Of a stretch of 64,000 nt of DNA, positions 57,428 to 64,000 are shown one piece after another. A program made the translations under genes and the position numbers. The stretch covers positions 43,516,225 to 43,580,224 of the forward strand of contig OX411555.1 of assembly GCA_948146395.1 (NCBI GenBank), in the 5' to 3' direction. Each line of letters begins with the position of its first letter. The first letter of the stretch is position 1. A model generated the notes under the pieces. That model was given only the letters and a program-made list of their open reading frames with translations, ran no database searches and was not told the origin of the DNA. The DNA comes from Fragum whitleyi. Taxonomy: Eukaryota; Mollusca; Bivalvia; Cardiida; Cardiidae.

Positions 57428-57460
57428 TTTGAAAAACTTATAAAAACATAAGTAATTATC

Positions 57461-57748
57461 ATGCAATCTCAGTTGGAATCTGGAGGTGACAGTGTCAGTC
57501 AGTCAACTCCTTTTACATGTTTTGGAAATCGTGTTCCTAAAAATCAGTTCACTTATGTATCACAAATAATAGTCATTTATGCCATTATTGCTACATCTAT
57601 AGTACATCTTAGTATTCAAAGTGATAATCGTGAATTGTGGTTAATTCTTCTCAGTAGTTCTTTAGGCTACATTTTACCATCACCCGGATTAAAATTCACA
57701 AAACAGAATAAACAATCAGCATTTGATTTCATTGATGGTAAAAAATGA
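57461..57748 (+). CDS. Small membrane protein conserved in Polintons (95 aa)
   Basis: Polar N-terminus, then NRVPKNQFTYVSQIIVIYAI and IATSIVHLSI form a first hydrophobic segment (about 35-55), and LWLILLSSSLGYILPSPGL a second (about 66-84). This two-helix protein with ELW...SS.LGY..P is a familiar, unnamed component of invertebrate Polintons (recollection). It may be a virion membrane or entry factor. Its stop overlaps the next gene's ATG by 4 bases. TATAAAAA lies at 57439-57446 but is only 15 bp from the ATG. Confidence 0.7.
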   Translation: MQSQLESGGDSVSQSTPFTCFGNRVPKNQFTYVSQIIVIYAIIATSIVHLSIQSDNRELWLILLSSSLGYILPSPGLKFTKQNKQSAFDFIDGKK

Positions 57749-58656
57749 ATTCCTTCTACATAACTTTGCCTAGTGATAGTTCTTTGAACTATTTTCCTAC
57801 AAACACACAATGTTGTTTTAAAGTGAAATTACCTAAAACTGTTCATATTGATAAAGAAGATTGGGAAGTTGGACTTGCACAATTGATAACACCAAGTCAA
57901 TTCCTAAATATCAGTGAAGAAGAAGCTAGGTTTGATATCATTACGACAGATGCTGGTATCTACAAAAAGATATTTGAAGAAAATAAGAGAAAACCTAATC
58001 CATTAGAAATCACTGCCCTTAAAACTAATTCAACAGGACATGCTGCAAAATGGGCAATCAAATTTCGTTTCACACCTGGATCTTACAATTCACCATCTCA
58101 TGTGTTAGATGTAGTCAATGAATGCATTGATGATGAAATTGGAAAAGTGCTTCATGATAGTAGTGCAACTATTCATGTTGGATATTCTGAATCATCAAAA
58201 CGTCCAAAGTTTGAATTCAGAAATATTAATAAAACTGGAATAAAATTCAATAAATCATTATTTCAAAAACTTGGTGGTGATCCTATTTTTGATGGAAAAA
58301 CAATTTACAAGCGAAAGAGTGTTTTTGAAATGTTTAAATATTCACCAAACATTGATGCAGGATATAATCATTTATTTGTATATTCAGACATTGTTGAATA
58401 TTCCATTGTTGGTGATACATTAGTTCCAATACTTCGAGTTGTACCATTTAAAACATCTAATTCCATTGAAAATGATAATGGAAGTCAACATATCAATCAT
58501 GAAATTATTGCTCCACATTATTTCCCAGTTTCAAAATCAGATTTTGATTCCATTCACATTAATATAACAGGTGATTCTGGTCATCCTATTCAGTTTGTCA
58601 TTGGCAAGACAATAGTAAAGTTGCATTTTCGTAAGCGCAAAGAAAATCAAAAATAA
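57745..58656 (+). CDS. Minor capsid (penton-like) protein
   Basis: 303 residues, intact. The start (FYITLPSDSSLNYFPTNT) is followed by segments typical of the Polinton penton: WEVGLAQLITPSQF near 40-55, FTPGSYNSPSHV near 110, and the C-terminal HYFPVSKSDFDSIHINI with FVIGKTIVKLHFRKR. The family folds as a single jelly roll and fills the five-fold vertices of the capsid. Located two genes before the major capsid gene, as usual in Polintons. No signs of decay. Confidence 0.85.
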   Translation: MNSFYITLPSDSSLNYFPTNTQCCFKVKLPKTVHIDKEDWEVGLAQLITPSQFLNISEEEARFDIITTDAGIYKKIFEENKRKPNPLEITALKTNSTGHAAKWAIKFRFTPGSYNSPSHVLDVVNECIDDEIGKVLHDSSATIHVGYSESSKRPKFEFRNINKTGIKFNKSLFQKLGGDPIFDGKTIYKRKSVFEMFKYSPNIDAGYNHLFVYSDIVEYSIVGDTLVPILRVVPFKTSNSIENDNGSQHINHEIIAPHYFPVSKSDFDSIHINITGDSGHPIQFVIGKTIVKLHFRKRKENQK

Positions 58657-58663
58657 AAAAAAC

Positions 58664-59044
58664 ATGGTGCCTGTTTATAGAGGTGTTCAACATCAATATG
58701 GTTTTGGCTTAGGTTCTTTGTTTAAATCTGCATTAAGATCAGTAACACCATTGATAAAACCTATGGTAAAATCAGGACTGCATGCAATAAAAGATGAAGG
58801 TATTAAACAAGGATTAGGAATAGCACAAGACATTTTAGTATATCGTAAAAAGCCAAAGAAAGTTCTCATGTCACGGGGAAAACAATCCTTGAAACATTTG
58901 ACTAACAAGTTGTTATCGAGTATAAATGAAAAGAAATCAAGCAATGCACATCATTCTCATTCTCGAGCCCGTCGTGATAAGATCACGTCAAAGAAACATC
59001 GAACTAACAAAAAGTCAGCCAGACCATTAGACATTTTTGATTAA
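58664..59044 (+). CDS. Small basic virion-associated protein (126 aa)
   Basis: The Gly-rich start (YGFGLGSLFKSALRS, LIKPMVKSGL) may form an amphipathic helix. The C-terminal half is strongly basic (RARRDKITSKKHRTNKK). Placement between minor and major capsid genes and this layout recall the pVI/pVII-like accessory proteins of adenovirus relatives, but the match is by character only. The end overlaps the longest possible start of the capsid gene by 8 bases. Confidence 0.65.
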   Translation: MVPVYRGVQHQYGFGLGSLFKSALRSVTPLIKPMVKSGLHAIKDEGIKQGLGIAQDILVYRKKPKKVLMSRGKQSLKHLTNKLLSSINEKKSSNAHHSHSRARRDKITSKKHRTNKKSARPLDIFD

Positions 59045-59075
59045 CATTTTTGTAAAAAGTCCAAAAAAAAAAAAG

Positions 59076-60386
59076 ATGATGCAAAGTGGATCATGTGAGT
59101 GTAGTAAAACCGAGTTAGATGTATTATCAGTACCTCCTACCATGACAAGTATGCAAGAATCTCAATGGGTTGAACATTTTCCTGTTGCATCAATTGCAAA
59201 TGATTCACCAATAGAATTTATGATTCCACCTCAGACAGAGTTTTGGACGGATTTATCACAGTCCTTTCTGTATGTGAAATTTAAAATTATCCAAGCAGCA
59301 GATGATTCAGCTTTAGCAAATGATGCTAACATTGCACCAGTGAATAATTTCTTACATAGTATGTTCAGTAACATAGATCTATACCTGAATAACAAACTGA
59401 TAACCAGTGGATCAAATAATTATCCATACAGAGCCTACATTGAAAACCTTTTGTCATATAGTCCAGAAAGTAAGATAACTCATTTGAGAGCAGGAGAACT
59501 CTGGATTAAAGACACAGCAGGACATATGAACGATGCTCAAACCGCCGGAAATAACGAAGGGGTTAAACAACGAATAGCGGCTATTGCAGAAAGTAAGACA
59601 GTGGAATTATTTGGACGTCTTCATCTAGATGTTTTTCTCCAGGAAAAATATCTTCCCAATGGAGTGGAAATCAGACTAAGATTAAATAAGTCACGTCCAG
59701 AATTTTGCATAATGCAGCATACAGGTGAACCAAAAGTCAAAATTCAGTTTGAAACAGTAAGTTTCCATGTTAGAAATGTTGAATTGTCACCAGTAGTTGC
59801 AAATAATCTGAACCAACTCATTGCACAGAATAATATGAAAATCCCTATTCGTAGAGTAGAAGTCAAAACATTTTCAATCACTAACGGTACTCTATCAAAA
59901 GTGGAAGATCATTTGTTCCAAGGTCAGTTGCCAAAACGTGTTTTTATTGGAATGGTAACAAATGGAGCCTTCAATGGATCTTATACATCAAACCCATTCA
60001 ACTTTTCTCATTTCAACGTAAGAAAAATAGCCGTATCATGCAATGGACACAGTATTCATGGTAAACCATTTGAACCTAACTTCCCAAATGGACTAACACT
60101 GAGATCATATCTGTCTTTGTTCAATGACACAAAATCCATTGGTGCTGACAAATCATTTGGTATAACAAAAGAGGAATATGATGCTGGTTTCGCTCTTTGG
60201 GGTTTTGATCTCACACCAGATCAAGGCAGTGAAGAAGGGCAGTTGCATCCTATAAAAACTGGAGGCTTGAGAATAGAACTTCAGTTTGGAGCTAACCTTG
60301 CTAGAGTCATCAACGTTATTGTTTTCGCTGAATTCGATAATCAAATCGAAATCAACAGTCTTAGAGAAGTTATAACTGATTACTAA
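59076..60386 (+). CDS. Major capsid protein (double jelly roll)
   Basis: The open frame begins at 59037, but the Met pair at 59076 follows a lysine-coding poly-A run and opens the family's usual start (SGSCECSKTELDVLSVPPT), so I chose it; the protein is then 436 residues. Clear family blocks are IDLYLNNKLITSGSNNYPYR, IENLLSY, ELWIKDTAGHMND, GRLHLDVFLQEKYLPNGVEI, LTLRSYLSLFND and FALWGFDLTPDQGSEEGQL, then the C-terminal GGLRIELQFG and VFAEFDNQIEI. The protein forms trimeric hexons of an icosahedral shell. Fully intact, which contrasts with the broken replication and integration genes. Confidence 0.93.
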   Translation: MMQSGSCECSKTELDVLSVPPTMTSMQESQWVEHFPVASIANDSPIEFMIPPQTEFWTDLSQSFLYVKFKIIQAADDSALANDANIAPVNNFLHSMFSNIDLYLNNKLITSGSNNYPYRAYIENLLSYSPESKITHLRAGELWIKDTAGHMNDAQTAGNNEGVKQRIAAIAESKTVELFGRLHLDVFLQEKYLPNGVEIRLRLNKSRPEFCIMQHTGEPKVKIQFETVSFHVRNVELSPVVANNLNQLIAQNNMKIPIRRVEVKTFSITNGTLSKVEDHLFQGQLPKRVFIGMVTNGAFNGSYTSNPFNFSHFNVRKIAVSCNGHSIHGKPFEPNFPNGLTLRSYLSLFNDTKSIGADKSFGITKEEYDAGFALWGFDLTPDQGSEEGQLHPIKTGGLRIELQFGANLARVINVIVFAEFDNQIEINSLREVITDY

Positions 60387-60391
60387 AAATC

Positions 60392-60844
60392 ATGCTTGGA
60401 TACCAGTACGCCATAAAACTGAGAGAAGAAGCAGAGAAAGTGAAATATTCATCAAACATTGAATCAGTTCGTAAAAATGACATTCACAACAGTTTTCGAA
60501 AGTGTATGATGGATCAACTGCAAGAACTTATCAATGAAGAAGTTCATAACAATTGTAACGGGTGTCAAATAGATCACCCGAGTCAGATAGAACACCCTGT
60601 TTGCTTATTCATGAGTAGAGAAGAACATACAGACTTGTTCATTGAGCAAGCAATGCTTAAAGTAAATCCATATAAAATAATGCAGGCATGGTATCCACAA
60701 CTTGAAGAATTAAAACTAAACGAACAAGAATCAGTAGAAGCCTATCGACTATGGCAAAGTATAAAAAAGAACATTTTGTGCGGATTCACAGATACATGGC
60801 TAGACCGTTGGAGTGAGAAAGTAAAGCAGTCTTGGGATCAATAA
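60392..60844 (+). CDS. Conserved Polinton protein with Cys-rich segment (150 aa)
   Basis: Follows the capsid gene by 5 bases. Residues 50-75 hold NNCNGCQIDHPSQIEHPVC, a CxxC...H...C arrangement that may bind zinc and that I recall as a recurring signature of unnamed Polinton proteins. The remainder is predicted helical and acidic. Stop and next start share bases (TAATG), indicating translational coupling with the protease. A capsid-assembly or protease cofactor role is a guess. Confidence 0.68.
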   Translation: MLGYQYAIKLREEAEKVKYSSNIESVRKNDIHNSFRKCMMDQLQELINEEVHNNCNGCQIDHPSQIEHPVCLFMSREEHTDLFIEQAMLKVNPYKIMQAWYPQLEELKLNEQESVEAYRLWQSIKKNILCGFTDTWLDRWSEKVKQSWDQ

Positions 60845-61311
60845 TGTACACCAGTGAAATTCAACATATCTTGGATCGTGGAGTGTGGATTAAAAATCTC
60901 AATGGAAGAGTGTGTGCAAAGGATTTATTACCAAAGCGAAAACCTTCACATGTGAAGGCTTATATCATCAATACAGCAGATTCATACAACTCAGGAGAAC
61001 ATTGGGTAGCAGTAATATTCTATCCAAATGGTAAAGCAATGTACTTTGACTCATATGGACTTCCACCACTTCATAGGGAAATATCTCATTTTATCCAAAA
61101 TAATTCACGTTCATGGACTTATAATAACCAACCTATTCAAAGCATCCGTGGAAAAGTTTGTGGACACTATTGTATTTTTGCCTTGGATGGGCTAGCAAGA
61201 GGATACAACTTAATAAAACTCCTAAGAAAGACATTCAGCACAAGGAACTTACACAAAAATGACAGAGTAGTCACATCGTGGTTCATACAGGCATTTAGCA
61301 GAATTGTATAG
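60844..61311 (+). CDS. Adenain-like cysteine protease
   Basis: The open frame reaches back to 60832, but the ATG overlapping the upstream stop (TAATG, 60844) is the more natural start. Counting from 60832, the catalytic residues are His57 (GEHWVAV), Asp73 (YFDSYG), the oxyanion Gln103 (IQSIRG) and Cys110 (KVCGHYC). These match the His-Glu/Asp-Gln-Cys set of adenovirus protease and Ulp1-like enzymes. It would mature capsid precursors inside the virion. At about 155 residues it is compact but normal for Polintons. Intact. It is the last gene of the rightward block; AATAAA at 61389-61394 follows. Confidence 0.93.
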   Translation: MYTSEIQHILDRGVWIKNLNGRVCAKDLLPKRKPSHVKAYIINTADSYNSGEHWVAVIFYPNGKAMYFDSYGLPPLHREISHFIQNNSRSWTYNNQPIQSIRGKVCGHYCIFALDGLARGYNLIKLLRKTFSTRNLHKNDRVVTSWFIQAFSRIV

Positions 61312-61388
61312 ACATTTTGTAATATAAAATTGATTGTAAATATGTTCATGATTGTTCATTTTTGTTCTTAGTTCACAGTTTATTGTTC

Positions 61389-61394
61389 AATAAA
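61389..61394 (+). terminator. Poly(A) signal of virion block
   Basis: AATAAA 78 bases beyond the protease stop, followed by T/G-rich 'ttgtgttttgttgtc' about 25 nt later, as expected for a cleavage site. It shows that the virion genes use ordinary polyadenylation, unlike the terminal genes. Confidence 0.65.
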
Positions 61395-61526
61395 ATATAG
61401 AAAATGTAAATATTTGTGTTTTGTTGTCATTAAATATTCCATCCTTCTCATGATTGTTCATGATAAAGGTAAAGAGAATCGGGTTCATGATAAAGAATAA
61501 TGAGTAATATCGTATTTTCATGCTTG

Positions 61527-61598
61527 GAGAAAACACAAATTTCCATCTTGGCATCCATTTTACTTGTCAAAGTAGAGGTGCTTCCAGCAAGGTCCGCG
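61527..61598 (+). promoter_or_regulatory. Shared upstream module, right copy
   Basis: Begins 'gagaaaacacaaatttccat', continues 'ccattttacttgtcaaagta' and ends 'caaggtccgcg'. About 88-90% identical to the left copy at 50326-50397, with matching orientation relative to its gene. It lies 8 bp ahead of the TATA box. Confidence 0.75.
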
Positions 61599-61605
61599 TC
61601 GTCAA

Positions 61606-61612
61606 TATAAAT
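61606..61612 (+). promoter_or_regulatory. TATA box of rightward terminal gene
   Basis: TATAAAT, 37 bp upstream of the ATG at 61649, which leaves room for only a very short leader. Confidence 0.6.
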
Positions 61613-61648
61613 ACATAGCAGATTTTCCACTCTTTAACATTCTAGATC

Positions 61649-61996
61649 ATGGAACCGATTCGTAGAGAACTCACCGATATAGCAAAGGAATTGCTGGACA
61701 TTGCTGAGCGACTGTATCGCGTGCAGGGAATGATTAGAGATACTCAAATCATTTCTCCACAAGAAAATGCCATTGAGCAGACACCAACGAATAATCTGCA
61801 AGATGTCATTTGCTTGGATAGACCCATCTTGGGTAGGACAACAGAACAACTAAACAGAGCACTACCTGATGTCATCTACATGGGTACTCAATTTAGGAGA
61901 AGAGTGGTATGGAATGGAGAATCATTGGTCATAAAGAAAAGAATGAGGAGACATTGTCCAATTTGCAATGCACGGTTCGGTTGCAGTCACTTCTAA
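61649..61996 (+). CDS. Polinton rightward terminal gene (115 aa, zinc-knuckle end)
   Basis: Intact. The N-terminal ~40 residues are heptad-like (IAKELLDIAERLYRV). The centre has VICLDRPIL. The C-terminus is basic (KKRMRRH) and then CPICNARFGCSHF, a CxxC...C.H cluster that could hold one zinc ion. I recognise no family. Promoter module and TATA box lie directly upstream, and a histone-type 3' end starts 33 nt after the stop. In adintoviruses such end genes often are host-interaction or cell-cycle regulators; that role here is inference. Confidence 0.72.
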   Translation: MEPIRRELTDIAKELLDIAERLYRVQGMIRDTQIISPQENAIEQTPTNNLQDVICLDRPILGRTTEQLNRALPDVIYMGTQFRRRVVWNGESLVIKKRMRRHCPICNARFGCSHF

Positions 61997-62029
61997 AATA
62001 TGATAGCAGAACAATCAACCAACAAAAAC

Positions 62030-62063
62030 GGTCCTTTTCAGGACCACCCAACACCAAGAAAGA
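62030..62063 (+). terminator. Histone-type mRNA 3' end signal (right TIR)
   Basis: GGTCCTTTTCAGGACC at 62030-62045 after 'aaaaac', then ACCC and, 9 nt on, CAAGAAAGA at 62055-62063. The spacing of 33 nt from the stop at 61996 is typical for histone mRNAs. It is the inverted partner of the left-TIR copy, so one TIR motif serves both end genes. Confidence 0.88.
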
Positions 62064-62392
62064 ATTCATTTTCTTTCGCAAATTGTCAAAGTCCTTTTGC
62101 ATTCCTCACTTTCACAATACATTCAACCACTTATTTCAAAGACAAAGTCCCTATACTAAGTCCCTATCTTTCCGTCTTTGATCGGTAAGATAAGGACTAA
62201 GTCCATATGCACATTACTCACAAACCAACTCGCGTTTCTCCTAAAAAGACTAAGTCCACGCATATTCCCCACAAACCTAAGTTCACATGTTTCGTAAAAA
62301 GTCTAAGTCCACACGCATTTTCCCCACAAGCCTAAGTTCACATTTCTGTGAAAAAGACTAAGTCCAAATCCACAAATACCCACCCCAAAATC

Positions 62393-62432
62393 TGGACGAT
62401 ACTTCACGTACTGGTACGTGAAGTATCGTCCA
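62393..62432. repeat. 40-bp palindrome near right tip
   Basis: Mirror of 49225-49264, with the centre TG instead of CA and both 19-bp arms perfect. It lies 8 bp from the right tip. Confidence 0.9.
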
Positions 62433-62440
62433 TTACTACT

Positions 62441-62446
62441 AAAACG
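62441..62446. repeat. Target site duplication (right), AAAACG
   Basis: Identical to the six bases before the left tip. The surrounding 'aaaacgcacctcag' restores the end of the interrupted host element. Confidence 0.95.
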
Positions 62447-62451
62447 CACCT

Positions 62452-62724
62452 CAGAGGTGCGTTTCTTAGATTAAGATTCTTAAGAATCTCATTAAGATTT
62501 TTAAGATGTAGCGTTTTTTAGATTAAGATTTTTAAGCGGCTAAATAAGAATCTTAAGATATCTTAAAGAGGAAACGAAGATGCTTTTGCATTGGCTTAAA
62601 ACGAGTAGCCTTGACGACGTCGAATGTTTTCACTCAAAATATTAAAAATCGTTTCTAATGACGTATTAATGTAATGATCTTATTTAGCGGAAATTTTCAT
62701 CTTAATGTAAAAATTGCACCTCAG
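62452..62724. repeat. Host ~260-bp element, second unit of the tandem dimer
   Basis: 'cagaggtgcgtttcttagat' to 'attgcacctcag'. It follows the first unit's terminus directly, giving the perfect inverted motif 'cgcacctcagaggtgcg' at the unit junction. Confidence 0.8.
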
Positions 62725-64000
62725 TGCTCGTATTGAGCTACCTAACTCGAATGTATTTTGTTACCCAATCACTCGTATTTCTTATCACTGATGCCAAAAA
62801 AGAAAAAAAAAAAAAAAAAAAACAACAAATGTTCGCAGTTTTTTATTCAAACGAGTATGCCACGACCATCAAAGACAGAAATAAGACTGCGAAAATGCTT
62901 AGAGCTTTCATGTCTTATACTCCTTCAGTTTGGCTACGAGGGAAGGCGATTCACGATTTAGAACTGTCAAGCCCAGTTTACTCATTCGGTAACATTACAA
63001 GCTTTTAACACCAGGATCTCGAGTTCGACCCCCGGCTCTACAATCTCTCATGCCACGTTAGACAAAAGTGATTGTGACTCACAACATTTGTCTCCCACTA
63101 ATGGGCGAGTGAAACGCCTTAGCGAGAATGGCAGTCGGTGGCTACATGTAGGACGAAATGTTCTTACCGTACCATGACAATAGACTTATATAGATCCGTT
63201 GCATCATAACTCCAAATCTGTTGAAAGCGACGCTTTAACCCATTTAAAACACACAAAATTGGTTCGGAACCACCGGGGAAGTCTGTCGATATGTGATAGC
63301 CCCAAATGGGTTTACAATGTTACTGATCAAATAATCGAGAGATTGATCAATCAATTCCATGCTTGACCTTTTTAATGTGGCAATGAAGAGCGGTCTCCCG
63401 ACTCTATTAAATGAAAGTGGGTATTCGTTTCTATTACGACACTTTTTGCGCGTTGTTTAAGAAGACCGGTTTTAGTAAGATTCTGCTCATGGAAATAACG
63501 AAGAATAATGATCGTAAAATTTCATAAACTAGAATTCTATCCACCATTTGATATAAATTGAATGACTGGAGCATTGAATTTAACAATATAAAATATGTTA
63601 AAAATGTCGTTAATTAGGGGTGGTAACTTTAAAATAACGCATTCTTTCGTATTTTCAGGGAAAGGTATGCCGAATTTTTTTTTACCAGAAAAAGGAAAAA
63701 TATGGTTTTCAAACATATCGGAAAATTAGAAAAATTCATTTGGTATGTTTTTAAATTAGTATTTTTGTTGCATTTTCCCTTTAAAAATTACCAAAATTAT
63801 TGCATTTTTTTTTTTACTTTTGACAGCACATTATGCAAACGCAATTGATCAAAGAGATTTTTTTGGCAATAGTCATTGTGAACATGAATAAAGTTTATCA
63901 ACATGTATTTGTTTTATAGCTCTCAGCTGGCATTGAGCTCATAAAATACCTTAAGAATATATAAACATTTTACTGAAAAATGGCCAATACCACCAGATAA
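62725..64000. other. Host DNA right of the Polinton target element
   Basis: A poly-A run lies at about 62799-62822. 'gaactgtcaagccc' (62960) and 'gagttcgaccc' (63020) suggest a decayed tRNA-like (SINE) head. The two overlapping frames of 67-94 codons here cross the poly-A run and show no domain. The rest is AT-rich without gene or strong repeat. Confidence 0.45.

Larger units (their letters stand above)
49217..62440 (+). mobile_element. Polinton/Maverick (adintovirus-like) element, 13,224 bp
   Basis: Complete from tip to tip: long terminal inverted repeats beginning AGTAGTAATGG, 6-bp target duplication, and the hallmark gene set (DNA polymerase B remnant, rve integrase with chromodomain, packaging ATPase, adenain-like protease, major and minor capsid proteins). 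Polintons are 15-20 kb self-synthesising DNA elements that integrate like retroviruses and encode virion proteins. The short length here fits the loss of roughly 3 kb of polymerase. The virion block reads rightward; two or three short genes at the left read leftward, and one at the right reads rightward. The capsid and protease frames are intact while polymerase, integrase and ATPase carry damage. It is therefore probably unable to move on its own. Confidence 0.97.
62003..62440 (-). repeat. Right terminal inverted repeat (438 bp)
   Basis: Inverse of 49217-49601 with one additional ~53-bp subrepeat ('acctaagttcacatg...gtctaagtccacacgcat' type). It ends CCATTACTACT. Scattered substitutions (for example 'tactaagtccc' against 'gttatagggatt') show that the two ends have diverged since insertion. 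Confidence 0.95.

Noticed and set aside
61909..62188. Open frames at the right TIR resembling the left one
   Set aside because: Shadow of the terminal gene and TIR sequence; same reason as for the left end.
48958..62724. Direct repeats on both sides of the viral-like element read as LTRs of a retroelement
   Set aside because: The repeats lie outside clear TIRs and a 6-bp target duplication, there is no reverse transcriptase inside, and the gene content is that of a Polinton.
1..64000. CRISPR arrays, bacterial promoters, riboswitches
   Set aside because: No regularly spaced repeats of the right size, and all other signals are eukaryotic. The tandem repeats seen have no unique spacers.

Overview
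The window looks like nuclear DNA of an invertebrate, most likely a bivalve mollusc (inference). It is AT-rich and dominated by short repeats. It carries three intronless rhodopsin-class GPCR paralogs of a lophotrochozoan orphan/peptide-receptor type, tRNA-headed SINEs, and a ~145-bp 'gacccaatttcgaac' minisatellite ending in 'ctcaggtgagc', a kind I associate with bivalve genomes. No bacterial operons, rRNA or functional tRNA genes were seen.

Region 1 (1-48.9 kb) is host DNA. All intact GPCR genes are on the minus strand (9.2-10.4, 23.6-24.8 and 36.2-37.3 kb), with degenerate tail fragments of another at 34.5-35.1 kb. Between them lie a 2.1-2.3 kb tandem duplication (1.4-5.8 kb); at least eleven copies of one ~440-bp terminal-inverted-repeat element with a central palindrome; three ~228-bp TTAA-ended elements; several foldback elements; a 5'-truncated non-LTR retrotransposon with a broken reverse transcriptase (15.0-16.4 kb); a dead but TIR-complete Tc1-like transposon (42.1-43.2 kb); and a composite minisatellite (44.5-46.5 kb).

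Region 2 (49,217-62,440) is a structurally complete 13,224-bp Polinton/Maverick (adintovirus-like) element. It has long terminal inverted repeats that start AG and end CT, and a 6-bp target duplication AAAACG. It sits inside the first unit of a tandem dimer of a ~260-bp host element. It encodes a C-terminal remnant of protein-primed DNA polymerase B, a packaging ATPase, a frameshifted DDE integrase with chromodomain, penton-like minor capsid protein, double-jelly-roll major capsid protein, adenain-like cysteine protease, two related pX-like basic/hydrophobic proteins and several unassigned conserved ORFs. The virion block reads rightward. The polymerase is mostly deleted, the integrase is broken and the ATPase P-loop has Gly changed to Asp, so the copy is probably dead or dependent on others.

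The most unusual signal is in this element's flanking genes. Three short ORFs outside the virion block are each followed by a canonical replication-dependent histone mRNA 3' stem-loop (GGYCCT-TTTC-AGGRCC) and, 9-10 nt further on, a CAAGAAAGA-like histone downstream element. Two of these genes also share a ~70-bp upstream module followed by a TATA box. This suggests an 'early' gene set whose mRNAs are processed by the host SLBP/U7 machinery, as against an AATAAA-type virion block. A near-perfect 40-bp palindrome lies 8 bp from each element tip.
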